From NCBI GenBank assembly GCA_025808375.1, contig CP061009.1, forward strand, positions 3,596,001 to 3,660,000: a DNA stretch of 64,000 bases. The letters run 5' to 3'. The notes beneath the pieces were generated by a model. The model was not told the DNA's origin. It made no database searches and worked only from the letters and a program-made list of their open reading frames with translations. This document shows, piece by piece, positions 1 through 8,462 of the stretch. This DNA is from Duncaniella muricolitica. Lineage in GTDB: Bacteria > Bacteroidota > Bacteroidia > Bacteroidales > Muribaculaceae. Position 1 is the first letter of the stretch. Each line of letters opens with the position of its first letter. The position numbers and the translations under genes are program-made.

Positions 1-1230
1 ATGAAGGACTGGCAGCTCTACTCGACCACCGATATGGTCAACTGGACCTATCGCGGGACCCCCATCTCCACAGCCACATTCGCGTGGGCCAAGCAGGGCG
101 ACAACGCCTGGGCCTCGCAGGCGGTGGAGCGCGACGGCAAGTGGTATTGGTATATATGCGCCGAGGACACCACATGCCACCTCCACGGCATAGGCGTGGC
201 AGTTGCCGACAGTCCGACCGGCCCTTACAAGGATGCCCTGGGGAGGCCGCTTGTGCCGGGCGCGTTCGGATATATCGACCCGTCGGTCTTTATCGACGAT
301 GACGGGCAGGCTTATCTCTTCTGGGGCAACAACGGCCTGTGGTATGCCCGTCTCAACAGAGACATGGTGTCGCTCGGCAGCGAGGTCATGGAGGTGCCCG
401 GTCTCAACGACCCTGACTGTTTCGGTCCCAAGGTGCTCAAGCATGACTGGCAGCTCAACAAGCGCGTCATGAAGACCGGCTATGAGGAGGGCCCGTGGGT
501 GACGAAGCGCAACGGGTTGTATTATCTGGCCTATGCGGCCGGAGGTGTGCCCGAACATATGGCCTACTCGACCGCCGAGAATATCAACGGTCCGTGGAAA
601 TATCGCGGCCGCATCATGGACGAGGCCGAGAACAGTTTTACCATCCACGGGGGCAATATCAACTTCAAGGGGCGCGACTTCATGTTTTATCACAACGGCA
701 TCCTGCCCAACGGCGGAGGATTTCGCCGCAGCACGAGCATCGAGGAGTTTAAGTTCAATCCCGACGGGTCTATGCCGTTTATGCCCTTCACCCGCGAGGG
801 TGTCAGGACTCCGGCCGGCACGCTCGACCCCTATAGCCGTGTCGAGGCCGAGACCATGGCCAGCGGCTTCGGGCTCAAGACCGACCGCAATGCCGGCGAC
901 GAGCATTATCTCACCTCGATCAACAATGGCGACTGGTTCGGACTGCGCGCGGTGGATTTCGGCAAGAAGACACCCGTGAAGTTTGTCGCATCAATAGGGT
1001 CGGCCAAGGCCAAGGGGTGCATACAGTTCAGACTCGACGCCCTCAACGGTCCGGTAATCGCCTCGATTGAGGTAGACCCGGCCAAGGACGGCGGAGCCAT
1101 GCACGAGGTGTCGGCCCCGTTCACAGCCCCCAAGGACAAATCGGTCGAGGGCCTGCATGACCTCTACATCCTCTTCTCGGGCGAGGAAGGCGAGATGTTT
1201 GACTTCGACTGGTGGAGAGCAGAGAATTGA
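1..1230 (+). CDS. GH43 glycosidase with C-terminal CBM6, 5' end cut by window
   Basis: Probable secreted or periplasmic arabinofuranosidase/xylosidase-type enzyme acting on plant polysaccharide side chains. The visible 409 residues hold most of a five-bladed GH43 propeller: the DPSVFIDDDG block (Asp93, the usual pKa-modulating acid) and YEEGPW (Glu162/163, the usual general acid) are present. The first blade with the catalytic-base Asp and the signal peptide is missing, so the gene must start before base 1; the ATG at base 1 is an internal Met. From about residue 280 (YSRVEAETMA to the end) the sequence looks like a CBM6 sugar-binding domain. The exact substrate cannot be read from the sequence. 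A long hairpin follows 6 bases after the stop. Confidence 0.85.
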   Translation: MKDWQLYSTTDMVNWTYRGTPISTATFAWAKQGDNAWASQAVERDGKWYWYICAEDTTCHLHGIGVAVADSPTGPYKDALGRPLVPGAFGYIDPSVFIDDDGQAYLFWGNNGLWYARLNRDMVSLGSEVMEVPGLNDPDCFGPKVLKHDWQLNKRVMKTGYEEGPWVTKRNGLYYLAYAAGGVPEHMAYSTAENINGPWKYRGRIMDEAENSFTIHGGNINFKGRDFMFYHNGILPNGGGFRRSTSIEEFKFNPDGSMPFMPFTREGVRTPAGTLDPYSRVEAETMASGFGLKTDRNAGDEHYLTSINNGDWFGLRAVDFGKKTPVKFVASIGSAKAKGCIQFRLDALNGPVIASIEVDPAKDGGAMHEVSAPFTAPKDKSVEGLHDLYILFSGEEGEMFDFDWWRAEN

Positions 1231-1236
1231 TCAACG

Positions 1237-1312
1237 AGAAATGAGATATGAAGAATTGGCTTCGTGGTATCCATGCCGATGTCGCGAAGCCAATTCTTCA
1301 TATCTCATTTCT
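1237..1312. repeat. Perfect 28-bp inverted repeat after the GH43 gene
   Basis: Arms 1237-1264 and 1285-1312 are exact reverse complements around a 20-base loop. It lies directly after the GH43 stop and upstream of the topA promoter. There is no clear T-run after the second arm, so it is either an unusual terminator, an mRNA 3'-end stabiliser, or a recent palindromic duplication. Confidence 0.9.
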
Positions 1313-1352
1313 ACATCCTTTATTATATATGTGATAATTTGTTAAATAATAG

Positions 1353-1383
1353 TCGGTATATTAAGAGTTTTCATTAACTTTGC
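1353..1383 (+). promoter_or_regulatory. Bacteroidetes-type promoter for topA
   Basis: TAACTTTGC at 1375-1383 fits the Bacteroidetes -7 consensus TAnnTTTGC. A TCG, near to the -33 consensus TTG, lies 19 bases upstream at 1353-1355. The A/T-rich stretch before it and the position 67 bases ahead of the topA start support the call. Confidence 0.6.
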
Positions 1384-1449
1384 CGACTGAATTTAACGTC
1401 GGGAGGTGTGACACGGTCTCCCGAGGTAATGTGTACACAAGAACAATTT

Positions 1450-3780
1450 ATGAAAAACCTCGTGATAGTCGAGTCTCCGGCCAAGGCCAAGACCATCGAA
1501 AAGTTTTTAGGAAAGGACTATAAAGTGATGTCGAGCTTCGGACACATCCGTGACCTGCGCAAAAAAGACATCAGCATACGCGTCGACTCGGACTTCGAGC
1601 CGGTGTATGAAATCCCGACCGACAAGAAGGCCCTGGTAGCCGATCTGAAAAAGGCTGCAAAGAGTGCGGAGACCGTATGGCTCGCGTCCGATGAGGACCG
1701 CGAGGGAGAGGCCATAGCATGGCACCTCTATGAAGTGCTGGGGCTCAGGCCCGAAAACACGCGCCGCATAGTGTTTCACGAGATTACCAAAAACGCCATA
1801 CTCAATGCCATCGAGCATCCGCGCGAGATCGACATCAATCTGGTCGACGCCCAGCAGGCTCGCCGAGTGCTCGACCGCCTGGTGGGCTTCGAGCTGTCGC
1901 CGGTGTTGTGGAAGAAGATACGCCCCGCGCTCTCGGCGGGACGCGTTCAGTCGGTGGCGGTGAGACTCATCGTTGACCGCGAGAACGAAATCAACGCCTT
2001 CACCTCCGAGCCTTACTTCCGTGTCACCGCCCGCTTCATGCTCCCCGGCGGAGTGCCTCTGGGCGCGGAACTGTCACGCCGTCTGCCCGACGAGAAGTCG
2101 GCGCGCGAGTTTCTCGAAGCATGCGCCGAGGCCTCGTTTACGGTCGGCGATATCGTTGTCAAGCCGCTCAAGAAGTCGCCCGCGCCCCCTTTCACCACCT
2201 CCACACTGCAGCAGGAGGCAGGCAGAAAATTAGGATTCTCGGTGTCGCAGACCATGATGATAGCCCAGAAGCTCTACGAGGCCGGACACATCACTTATAT
2301 GCGTACCGACTCGCTCAATCTCTCGTCGCTGGCCATAGCCTCAATCTCCAATCTCATCAAGGAGGAGATGGGCGAGGGTTATCTCAAGGTGCGTAAGTAT
2401 CACACCTCATCGAAGGGCGCGCAGGAGGCTCACGAGGCCATCCGTCCCACTTATATGGACAAGGAGACTGTCGAGGGGACGGCTCAGGAGAAGAAACTCT
2501 ATCGTCTGATACGCCTGCGCACCATAGCCTCGCAGATGGCCGACGCCGAGATGGAAAAGACCACCGTGGAGATAGGCATAAGCAACCGCCAGGAACACTT
2601 CTCGGCCACAGGCGAGGTGATAAAGTTTGACGGCTTTCTGCGCATCTATCTCGAGGGCAGCGACGACGACACTGAGAGCAGCGACTCGGAGACCACCCTG
2701 CCGCGCATGACCACGGGCGAGAGCCTCACGCTCCAGGATGCCAACGCAACGGAGCGTTTCACCCTCGCACCCCCGCGCTACACCGAGTCGTCACTCGTAA
2801 AGAAGATGGAGGAGCTCGGCATAGGCCGCCCGTCGACCTACGCGCCGACCATCTCGACCATCCAGAACCGCGAATATATCGTCAAGGGCGAGAAGGCCGG
2901 CGAGAAGCGCGAATATACCGTGCTCACTCTCTCGGGCAAGAAGGTCTCGACCAAGATCAAGAGCGAAAACGCCGGAGCCGACAAGGGCAAACTCATACCC
3001 ACCGACACCGGTATCATCGTCAACGAATTTCTCACCAAACACTTCCCCGACATCCTCGACTATGACTTCACGGCCGGAATGGAGGAGAAGTTTGACCGCA
3101 TAGCCGAGGGCGACTCCAACTGGAACAACGAAATCAAGGATTTCTATGCCCTCTTCCACCCCGAGGTGGAGAAGGCCAACGAGCTGCGCACCGAGCACAA
3201 GGTGGGCGAGCGTATGCTCGGCACCGACCCCGCCACGGGCGAACCGGTGTCGGTCAAGATAGGCCGCTTCGGCCCCATCGCCCAGATAGGCTCGACCGAG
3301 AGCGACGCCAAGCCGCGCTTCGCATCGCTGCGCAAGGACCAGAGCATCATGGACATCACGCTCGAGGAGGCTCTCAAGCTCTTTGACCTGCCCCGCGAGG
3401 TGGGTACATATGAGGACAAGACCGTCACGGCGGCTGTGGGACGTTTCGGCCCCTATCTGCGACATGACGGCAAGTTTGTGTCAATCCCCAAAGACCTCTC
3501 GCCCACATCCATCTCGCTCGAAGAGGCCATAGAGCTTATCGAGGCCAAGCGTGTGGCTGAGAAAAACAAGACTGTCAAGACTTTTGACGAGGAGCCCGAC
3601 CTGCAGATACTCAACGGCCGATATGGCGTGTATATCTCCTATCAGAAGGCTAACTACAAGATACCCAAGACGGTGACCGACCCGGCGGCCCTTACCTATG
3701 ACGAGGTCAAGGCCATAATCGCCGACCAGGAATCCGCCCCCAAGAAAAAGACTACGCGAGGACGGAAGAGTTCTTCATAA
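1450..3780 (+). CDS. topA: DNA topoisomerase I (type IA)
   Basis: Relaxes negatively supercoiled DNA through a transient 5'-phosphotyrosine link. 776 residues. The Toprim domain is at the N-terminus (VIVESPAKAKTIEKFLG, then the acidic SDEDREGEA motif). SAGRVQSVAVRLIVDRE follows, and the active-site Tyr is about residue 283 in ITYMRTDS; GRPSTYAPTI lies further on. The C-terminus has three topoisomerase C-repeats (GRFGPIAQIG, GRFGPYLRHDG, GRYGVYISYQ) and a basic tail. The open frame extends to 1408, but the start at 1450 gives MKNLVIVESPAK, the normal N-terminus of the family, so that Met is chosen. Single gene with its own upstream promoter; the RluA-type gene follows after 88 bases. Confidence 0.97.
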   Translation: MKNLVIVESPAKAKTIEKFLGKDYKVMSSFGHIRDLRKKDISIRVDSDFEPVYEIPTDKKALVADLKKAAKSAETVWLASDEDREGEAIAWHLYEVLGLRPENTRRIVFHEITKNAILNAIEHPREIDINLVDAQQARRVLDRLVGFELSPVLWKKIRPALSAGRVQSVAVRLIVDRENEINAFTSEPYFRVTARFMLPGGVPLGAELSRRLPDEKSAREFLEACAEASFTVGDIVVKPLKKSPAPPFTTSTLQQEAGRKLGFSVSQTMMIAQKLYEAGHITYMRTDSLNLSSLAIASISNLIKEEMGEGYLKVRKYHTSSKGAQEAHEAIRPTYMDKETVEGTAQEKKLYRLIRLRTIASQMADAEMEKTTVEIGISNRQEHFSATGEVIKFDGFLRIYLEGSDDDTESSDSETTLPRMTTGESLTLQDANATERFTLAPPRYTESSLVKKMEELGIGRPSTYAPTISTIQNREYIVKGEKAGEKREYTVLTLSGKKVSTKIKSENAGADKGKLIPTDTGIIVNEFLTKHFPDILDYDFTAGMEEKFDRIAEGDSNWNNEIKDFYALFHPEVEKANELRTEHKVGERMLGTDPATGEPVSVKIGRFGPIAQIGSTESDAKPRFASLRKDQSIMDITLEEALKLFDLPREVGTYEDKTVTAAVGRFGPYLRHDGKFVSIPKDLSPTSISLEEAIELIEAKRVAEKNKTVKTFDEEPDLQILNGRYGVYISYQKANYKIPKTVTDPAALTYDEVKAIIADQESAPKKKTTRGRKSSS

Positions 3781-3827
3781 GTTTAAAGATTAGAGTTTAG
3801 AGAGTTTAAGGAGTTTATAAAGTTAAA
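3781..3827. repeat. GTTTAAAG-type extragenic repeat
   Basis: This A/T-rich stretch begins on the base after the topA stop. Its core TTAGAGTTTAGAGAGTTTAA (3790-3809) occurs again, exactly and in reverse complement, at 43087-43106. Its ends, GTTTAA and TTAAAC, can pair. It is part of the second dispersed family described in the findings. Confidence 0.6.
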
Positions 3828-3868
3828 CTTTTACACGCTATCTCCAAAGTAGTCAAATAATATCACAG

Positions 3869-4798
3869 ATGTATAAAAAACCATACAATACCCGCCCGGG
3901 GGCTGAGAAAAGGCCATTCAAACCCGATGTAATCGAGAGCTATGTCGTTGACAGCGCGTCACAACTGCTCGAGTTTCTCATCGCGGCCATGCCCGAGCGC
4001 AAACGCACAGCCATCAAGAGTCTGCTGGCCCACAACCAGGTGGCTGTCAACGGCACGCCCCAGCGACAGTTTGACTTCAGCCTCAAGCATGGCGACGAGG
4101 TGAAAGTTAACCTCTCGCGCGAGTTTCGCACATTTTACAACCGCCGCCTCAAACTGGTGTATGAGGATGACGACATTATCGTGGTCAACAAAGGCTATGG
4201 CCTCCTCTCCATGGGCAACGAGAAAGTCAAGGACGAGACGGCCTACAATATACTGCGCGACTATCTGAAGTGGCAGGACCCTCGCAACAAGGTGTTTATC
4301 GTGCACCGTCTCGACCGCGACACATCGGGGCTGATGGTGTTTGCCAAAACCGTCGAGGCCAAGGAGAAACTCCAGCACAACTGGAACAACATGGTGCTCG
4401 AGCGCAAATATCTGGCCGTTGTCGAAGGGCGTCCCGACCCCTCGGAGGGCGAGGTGCGCAGCTATCTGGCCGAAAATTCGCGCTATGAAGTCTATTCGAC
4501 CGATAATCCCGAGGAGGGACAACTGGCCGTGACCCGTTATCGCACACTCAAGAGCAAACACGGATATTCGCTCATGGAGGTGCAGCTCGACACGGGCCGC
4601 AAAAACCAGATACGCGTGCACATGAAGGACCTCGGCCACCCCATCACGGGCGACCGCCGCTATGGAGCCGGCTCCTCGCCCATCCACCGTATGGCCCTGC
4701 ATGCCCAGACCCTGCGCTTTGTCCACCCCATCACACGCAAGGACATGAATTTCTCAACTCCAATCCCCATTTCCTTCGGCAAAATCGTAGGGATGTGA
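3869..4798 (+). CDS. RluA-family RNA pseudouridine synthase
   Basis: Converts uridines in rRNA or tRNA to pseudouridine. 309 residues. An S4-like RNA-binding domain spans about 31-80 (SQLLEFLI to HGDEVKV). The catalytic domain carries the signature HRLDRDTSG at 146-154, with Asp149 as the expected nucleophile. GRKNQIRVHM and GDRRYGA, both typical of RluA/RluC/RluD members, follow. Which RNA site it modifies cannot be decided from sequence. It starts 88 bases after topA and ends 13 bases before the DUF2027-Smr gene, so those two are probably co-transcribed. Confidence 0.92.
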   Translation: MYKKPYNTRPGAEKRPFKPDVIESYVVDSASQLLEFLIAAMPERKRTAIKSLLAHNQVAVNGTPQRQFDFSLKHGDEVKVNLSREFRTFYNRRLKLVYEDDDIIVVNKGYGLLSMGNEKVKDETAYNILRDYLKWQDPRNKVFIVHRLDRDTSGLMVFAKTVEAKEKLQHNWNNMVLERKYLAVVEGRPDPSEGEVRSYLAENSRYEVYSTDNPEEGQLAVTRYRTLKSKHGYSLMEVQLDTGRKNQIRVHMKDLGHPITGDRRYGAGSSPIHRMALHAQTLRFVHPITRKDMNFSTPIPISFGKIVGM

Positions 4799-4811
4799 TT
4801 ACAGTCTCATT

Positions 4812-5876
4812 ATGATACAGATCGGCGATACAGTAAGATTTCTCAACTCGACAGGCGGCGGCGTGGTGCGCCGCATAGAGGGTAACATAGCTTATGTAGA
4901 CGAGGACGGATTTGAGACGCCCACCCTGCTGCGCGAATGTGTGGTAGTGGCCACGGCCGCAGCCTCACCCCGCACCGCGCCGGTGGCTCCGGCCAAGGCG
5001 GCCGCAACCTCATCGCCGGCCCCGGCCCCCAAGGCCCCGGCTCAGGCCCCGGACATGACTGTCGAGGAGACTCCCGGGGGCGAGAAGCTCAACATAGTGC
5101 TCGCCTATGAGGCAGCCAACCTCAAGCGGCTCAATGACACTACTTTTGACACCTATATAGTCAACGACTCCAACTATTACCTCTATTTCACCTACATGAC
5201 CCGCGCCGACGAGGCCAAGGAGTGGACGCTGAGATATGCGGGAATGGTTGAGCCCAACATACAGCTCTTCATCGAGGAGATAGCCGGCAGCGACCTCACG
5301 GCGATGGACCGTGTGGCCGTGCAGTGCATAGCCTACAAGGAGGGTAAAGAGTTCAGGATGAAGTCGCCGGTGGCCGTGGAGACAGCTCTCGACACCACCA
5401 AGTTTTTCAAACTTCACTGTTTCAAGCCCAACCCCTACTTTGACCACGACGTCATAGCCCTCGACATAGTGAAGGACGACGTGGCCCTGCGCCGCATGGT
5501 CATCGACTCGAGCCGGCTCGAGGAGGGACTCAAGGCCAAGAAGGCCGTGGACCGTCCCATACGCCGCCCCGTGCAGAAACACCAGCCCAAGAAGCCGGGT
5601 CTGCTCGAGATAGACCTACATATAAGCGAACTTGTCGACTCGACCGCGGGACTCTCGCCGGCCGATATGCTCAACCTGCAGATCGACGAGTTTCGCAAGG
5701 TGATGGACGCCAATCTTAAAAACAAGGGCCTGAAAATAGTCTTTATCCACGGCAAGGGCGAGGGTGTGTTGCGCAACGCACTCATGAAGGAGCTCAACCA
5801 CCGGTATAAAGGCCATCAGGTGCAGGACGCCTCATTCCGGGAATACGGATTCGGCGCGACACAGGTGACTATCTGA
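4812..5876 (+). CDS. DUF2027 and Smr domain protein
   Basis: 354-residue protein of a family found in Bacteroidales. Residues 1-46 form a small beta-rich KOW-like module (GDTVRFLNSTGGG, YVDEDGFETP). A flexible Ala/Pro-rich linker (about 47-80) leads to the central DUF2027 beta domain. The C-terminal Smr domain (about 260-354) contains DLHI and the HGKGEG loop. Smr domains in other proteins are nucleases or nucleic-acid binders, and recent work on Smr proteins links them to rescue of collided ribosomes; a role in RNA or ribosome quality control here is inference. It lies 13 bases after the pseudouridine synthase. Confidence 0.88.
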   Translation: MIQIGDTVRFLNSTGGGVVRRIEGNIAYVDEDGFETPTLLRECVVVATAAASPRTAPVAPAKAAATSSPAPAPKAPAQAPDMTVEETPGGEKLNIVLAYEAANLKRLNDTTFDTYIVNDSNYYLYFTYMTRADEAKEWTLRYAGMVEPNIQLFIEEIAGSDLTAMDRVAVQCIAYKEGKEFRMKSPVAVETALDTTKFFKLHCFKPNPYFDHDVIALDIVKDDVALRRMVIDSSRLEEGLKAKKAVDRPIRRPVQKHQPKKPGLLEIDLHISELVDSTAGLSPADMLNLQIDEFRKVMDANLKNKGLKIVFIHGKGEGVLRNALMKELNHRYKGHQVQDASFREYGFGATQVTI

Positions 5877-5884
5877 ACCGACGG

Positions 5885-6010
5885 GAGATACAAAAGGACA
5901 AAAGTTTCAAAAAAGGAGAAGAAGAAGTCTTCCGGTCAATCCATCTACATTATGTCTGACTCATCGACCGACTTCCGACACTTTTTGAGACTTTTGTCCT
6001 TTTGTATCTC
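5885..6010. repeat. Palindromic element, copy 1 of the GATACAAAAGGACAAAAGT family
   Basis: Arms 5885-5913 and 5982-6010 pair over 29 bp with a single G-T mismatch; the spacer is 68 bases with no promoter consensus. It starts 8 bases after the DUF2027-Smr stop and ends 45 bases before the flippase gene. The same arm sequence recurs at 8340-8456 and 50137-50281, with partial copies at 17644-17691 and 53468-53492. Confidence 0.9.
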
Positions 6011-6054
6011 TCGGACCGTCATATATCATTCCGGCCACACGCATTACTGACCAC

Positions 6055-7515
6055 ATGGACCGATTTGACACAGAAAACAGTTACTCGACCATAATGAAAC
6101 GCCTCTCGGCTTTCGGAGGGGTGCAGCTATTCAACATCCTCATCACGCTGGTGAGGGGCAAGTTTGTGGCGATGTTTCTCGGTCCGGAAGGCATGGGCAT
6201 CTCCTCACTGTTCACCTCATCGACCGCCACCGTGCAACATCTGAGCAGTCTCGGTCTCAACCTTGCCATAGTCAAGGAGGTGGCGCGTGTCAGGGATGAC
6301 AGCCGCGGACGCTCTGACGTGATAGGCGTGGCCCTGCGTCTGCTGCTGCTCACCTCGCTGCTCGGCGCGGTGATGTGTGCGGTGTTGTCGCCGTGGCTGA
6401 GCAAGTGGTGTTTCGGCGACTACAGCTACACCCTGAGCTTTGTGTGGCTCGGCCTGTTTTCGGCCCTCTCGATAGGGGGAGGCGGTCTGCTGGCCATACT
6501 GCAGGGCATGTCGCAGGTGAAACGCCTCGCCAAAGCCTCGCTGACCGGCGGTCTGTCAGGACTCCTGATAGGGGTGCCGCTCTACTACTTTTTCGGCACG
6601 GGCGGCATAGTCCCGGCCATGATACTCATGTCGGGGGTGATATTCACATTTTACTATGTGTCATTACGCAGGTCGGTCGAATATGAATACACGCCGCTGA
6701 GTCTGCGGCAGCATGTGCCGCTCATCAGGCGGCTCGTCGTCACAGGTCTGATACTTATGGCCGGAGGACTGGCCGGCACAGTTGCCAACTTTGCCATCAA
6801 TGCCTTTGTGCGCGCCTATGGCGACATCGACAATGTGGGGCTCTACCAGGCGGCTTCGTCGCTCACCAACCAGTATCTCGGCATAGTGTTCAGCGCGCTG
6901 GCCATGGATTATTTCCCGCGCCTGTCGGCCGCGATGAACGAGCACGGCAAGATGCTCACGGTGGTCAACCGTCAGACCGAGATAGTCATGCTCATAGCCA
7001 CTCCGCTCGCACTGGCACTCATATGGTCGGCCCCGTGGGTGATAAAGCTGCTGCTTACCGACGAGTTTTTTGTCATAATCCCGCTCATGAGATGGCTTGG
7101 CATGGGTATACTGCTTCAGGCGGTAGTCTTCCCGCTGGGCTACATACTGCTCGCGGGTAACAACCGCAGGGTGTATGTGTGGGTAGAGATTGTGATTGAC
7201 AATCTGACGTGGATAGCTTTAAGCATGGGTCTGTACTATATGTACGGGCTGATAGGTCTCGGCGTGAGCATGATGGCGAGGTCGATGATAAACATCGGTG
7301 TGGCCTACGGTGTGACGCGCTCGTATTACGGATTTCGCTACGACCGCCGCAGCCTCACGGCCCTGGCGGTGTGTCTCACGTTGGGCGGGTGTGGATTTCT
7401 TCTCTCGCTGACTACCGATGCCGCCTTCGGCTGGCCCATACTGGCCGTGATGCTGGTCTCGGCCGTCTACTCAGCTCTCCGCCTCAGACGACGCCTCGCC
7501 TCCCGACAGGCATAA
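6055..7515 (+). CDS. Polysaccharide/O-antigen flippase of the MOP superfamily (Wzx-like)
   Basis: 486-residue inner-membrane protein with roughly 12-14 hydrophobic helices and short loops. The N-terminal block KRLSAFGGVQLFNILITLV and the following GPEGMGISSLF are typical of lipid-linked oligosaccharide flippases annotated as O-antigen translocases. The family moves undecaprenyl-linked glycans across the inner membrane. An alternative start at 6094 (MKRLSAF) is equally plausible and matches the usual family N-terminus. No glycosyltransferase genes lie beside it, so its glycan is unknown. The EFR1 gene follows after 25 bases and may share its transcript. Confidence 0.85.
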   Translation: MDRFDTENSYSTIMKRLSAFGGVQLFNILITLVRGKFVAMFLGPEGMGISSLFTSSTATVQHLSSLGLNLAIVKEVARVRDDSRGRSDVIGVALRLLLLTSLLGAVMCAVLSPWLSKWCFGDYSYTLSFVWLGLFSALSIGGGGLLAILQGMSQVKRLAKASLTGGLSGLLIGVPLYYFFGTGGIVPAMILMSGVIFTFYYVSLRRSVEYEYTPLSLRQHVPLIRRLVVTGLILMAGGLAGTVANFAINAFVRAYGDIDNVGLYQAASSLTNQYLGIVFSALAMDYFPRLSAAMNEHGKMLTVVNRQTEIVMLIATPLALALIWSAPWVIKLLLTDEFFVIIPLMRWLGMGILLQAVVFPLGYILLAGNNRRVYVWVEIVIDNLTWIALSMGLYYMYGLIGLGVSMMARSMINIGVAYGVTRSYYGFRYDRRSLTALAVCLTLGGCGFLLSLTTDAAFGWPILAVMLVSAVYSALRLRRRLASRQA

Positions 7516-7540
7516 TCAAACAAATAACATACACGCTGAT

Positions 7541-8326
7541 ATGATTATATATTTCTCAGGCACAGGCAACAGCCGCGCGGTGGCCACAGAGCTTGGACGG
7601 CTGCTGGACGAGGAGGTCAAGGCCATGACTCCATCGATGCGCGGAGGTGACATGGCGATGACCGACAGCCGTCGGCTCATATGGGTGTTTCCGGTCTACT
7701 CATGGGGTGTGCCTCCTTATGTGCTCGATATCATACGTTCTGTCGTGATTGACACGCCGGCTGCCATGCCTCATCATGCGGTGATGACCTGCGGTGACGA
7801 TTGCGGTCTGGCCGACCGCATGTGGCGCAAGGCTATAGCCGCTCGCGGATGGAGGGGGCGGTGTGTGATGTCGGTGCAGATGCCTAACAATTATGTGTCG
7901 CTGCCGGGATTTGATGTCGACCCTAAGGGGGTCGAGGAGGCCAAACTGGCGGCTTTCCCTTCGCGGCTGAAAAGTGTGGCTGCGGAAATAGTCCGGGCCG
8001 AGTCGGACGACTCGGAGGTGACCGACATTGTGCGCGGGTCGTTTGCCCGGATTAAAACCAAGGTGATATATCCGTGGTTTGTGCGTCATGCCATGGATCC
8101 GCGTCGGTTCAGTGTGTCGGAGGCTTGTGTCGCGTGCGGCAAGTGTGCCCGTACCTGTCCGCTCGGCAATATCACCATGTCGGGCCCGGGGGAGAATCCC
8201 CGAGCCATGCGCCCGGCCTGGGGCGGGGACTGCGCGGGATGTCTCGGATGTTACCACACATGCCCCGTGCATGCCATCAATTATACGTCGGCCACAAAGG
8301 GCAAAGGACAGTATGAATACAAATAA
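7541..8326 (+). CDS. EFR1-family flavodoxin-like ferredoxin
   Basis: 261 residues. The N-terminus is a flavodoxin-like fold with the FMN phosphate loop SGTGNSR (6-12). The C-terminus has two [4Fe-4S] motifs: Cys196, 199, 202 and 206 (CVACGKCARTC), then Cys231, 234, 237 and 241 (CAGCLGCYHTC). The combination defines the EFR1 ferredoxin family of anaerobes, thought to carry electrons between flavin and iron-sulfur partners. No dedicated redox partner is encoded next to it. The gene is convergent with the PagL-like gene, and palindromic element copy 2 fills the gap between the two stops. Confidence 0.88.
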   Translation: MIIYFSGTGNSRAVATELGRLLDEEVKAMTPSMRGGDMAMTDSRRLIWVFPVYSWGVPPYVLDIIRSVVIDTPAAMPHHAVMTCGDDCGLADRMWRKAIAARGWRGRCVMSVQMPNNYVSLPGFDVDPKGVEEAKLAAFPSRLKSVAAEIVRAESDDSEVTDIVRGSFARIKTKVIYPWFVRHAMDPRRFSVSEACVACGKCARTCPLGNITMSGPGENPRAMRPAWGGDCAGCLGCYHTCPVHAINYTSATKGKGQYEYK

Positions 8327-8339
8327 ACAGGAACAGGGG

Positions 8340-8456
8340 GGAGATACAGAAGGACAAAAGTCTCATAAGAAACAAAAGTTTTGATTTTTCATGGCTGTAA
8401 TATAAGCCTGAAAAAACTTATGTTTCTTATTGAGACTTTTGTCCTTTTGTATCTCC
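8340..8456. repeat. Palindromic element, copy 2 (longest arms)
   Basis: Arms of about 43 bases (8340-8384 and 8414-8456) pair with only a few mismatches and one bulge. The outer 24 bases are the family core GATACARAAGGACAAAAGT; the inner part (TAAGAAACAAAAG against CTTATGTTTCTTA) is specific to this copy. It fills the space between two convergent genes, 14 bases from one stop and 7 bases from the other, where a bidirectional terminator would be expected. Confidence 0.9.
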
Positions 8457-8462
8457 TCTCCC

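Noticed and set aside
5885..6010. Invertible promoter flanked by inverted repeats, as known in Bacteroidales phase variation
   Set aside because: No TAnnTTTG or TTG element is found in the spacers of copies 1-3, copy 2 lies between convergent genes, and no recombinase gene is near.
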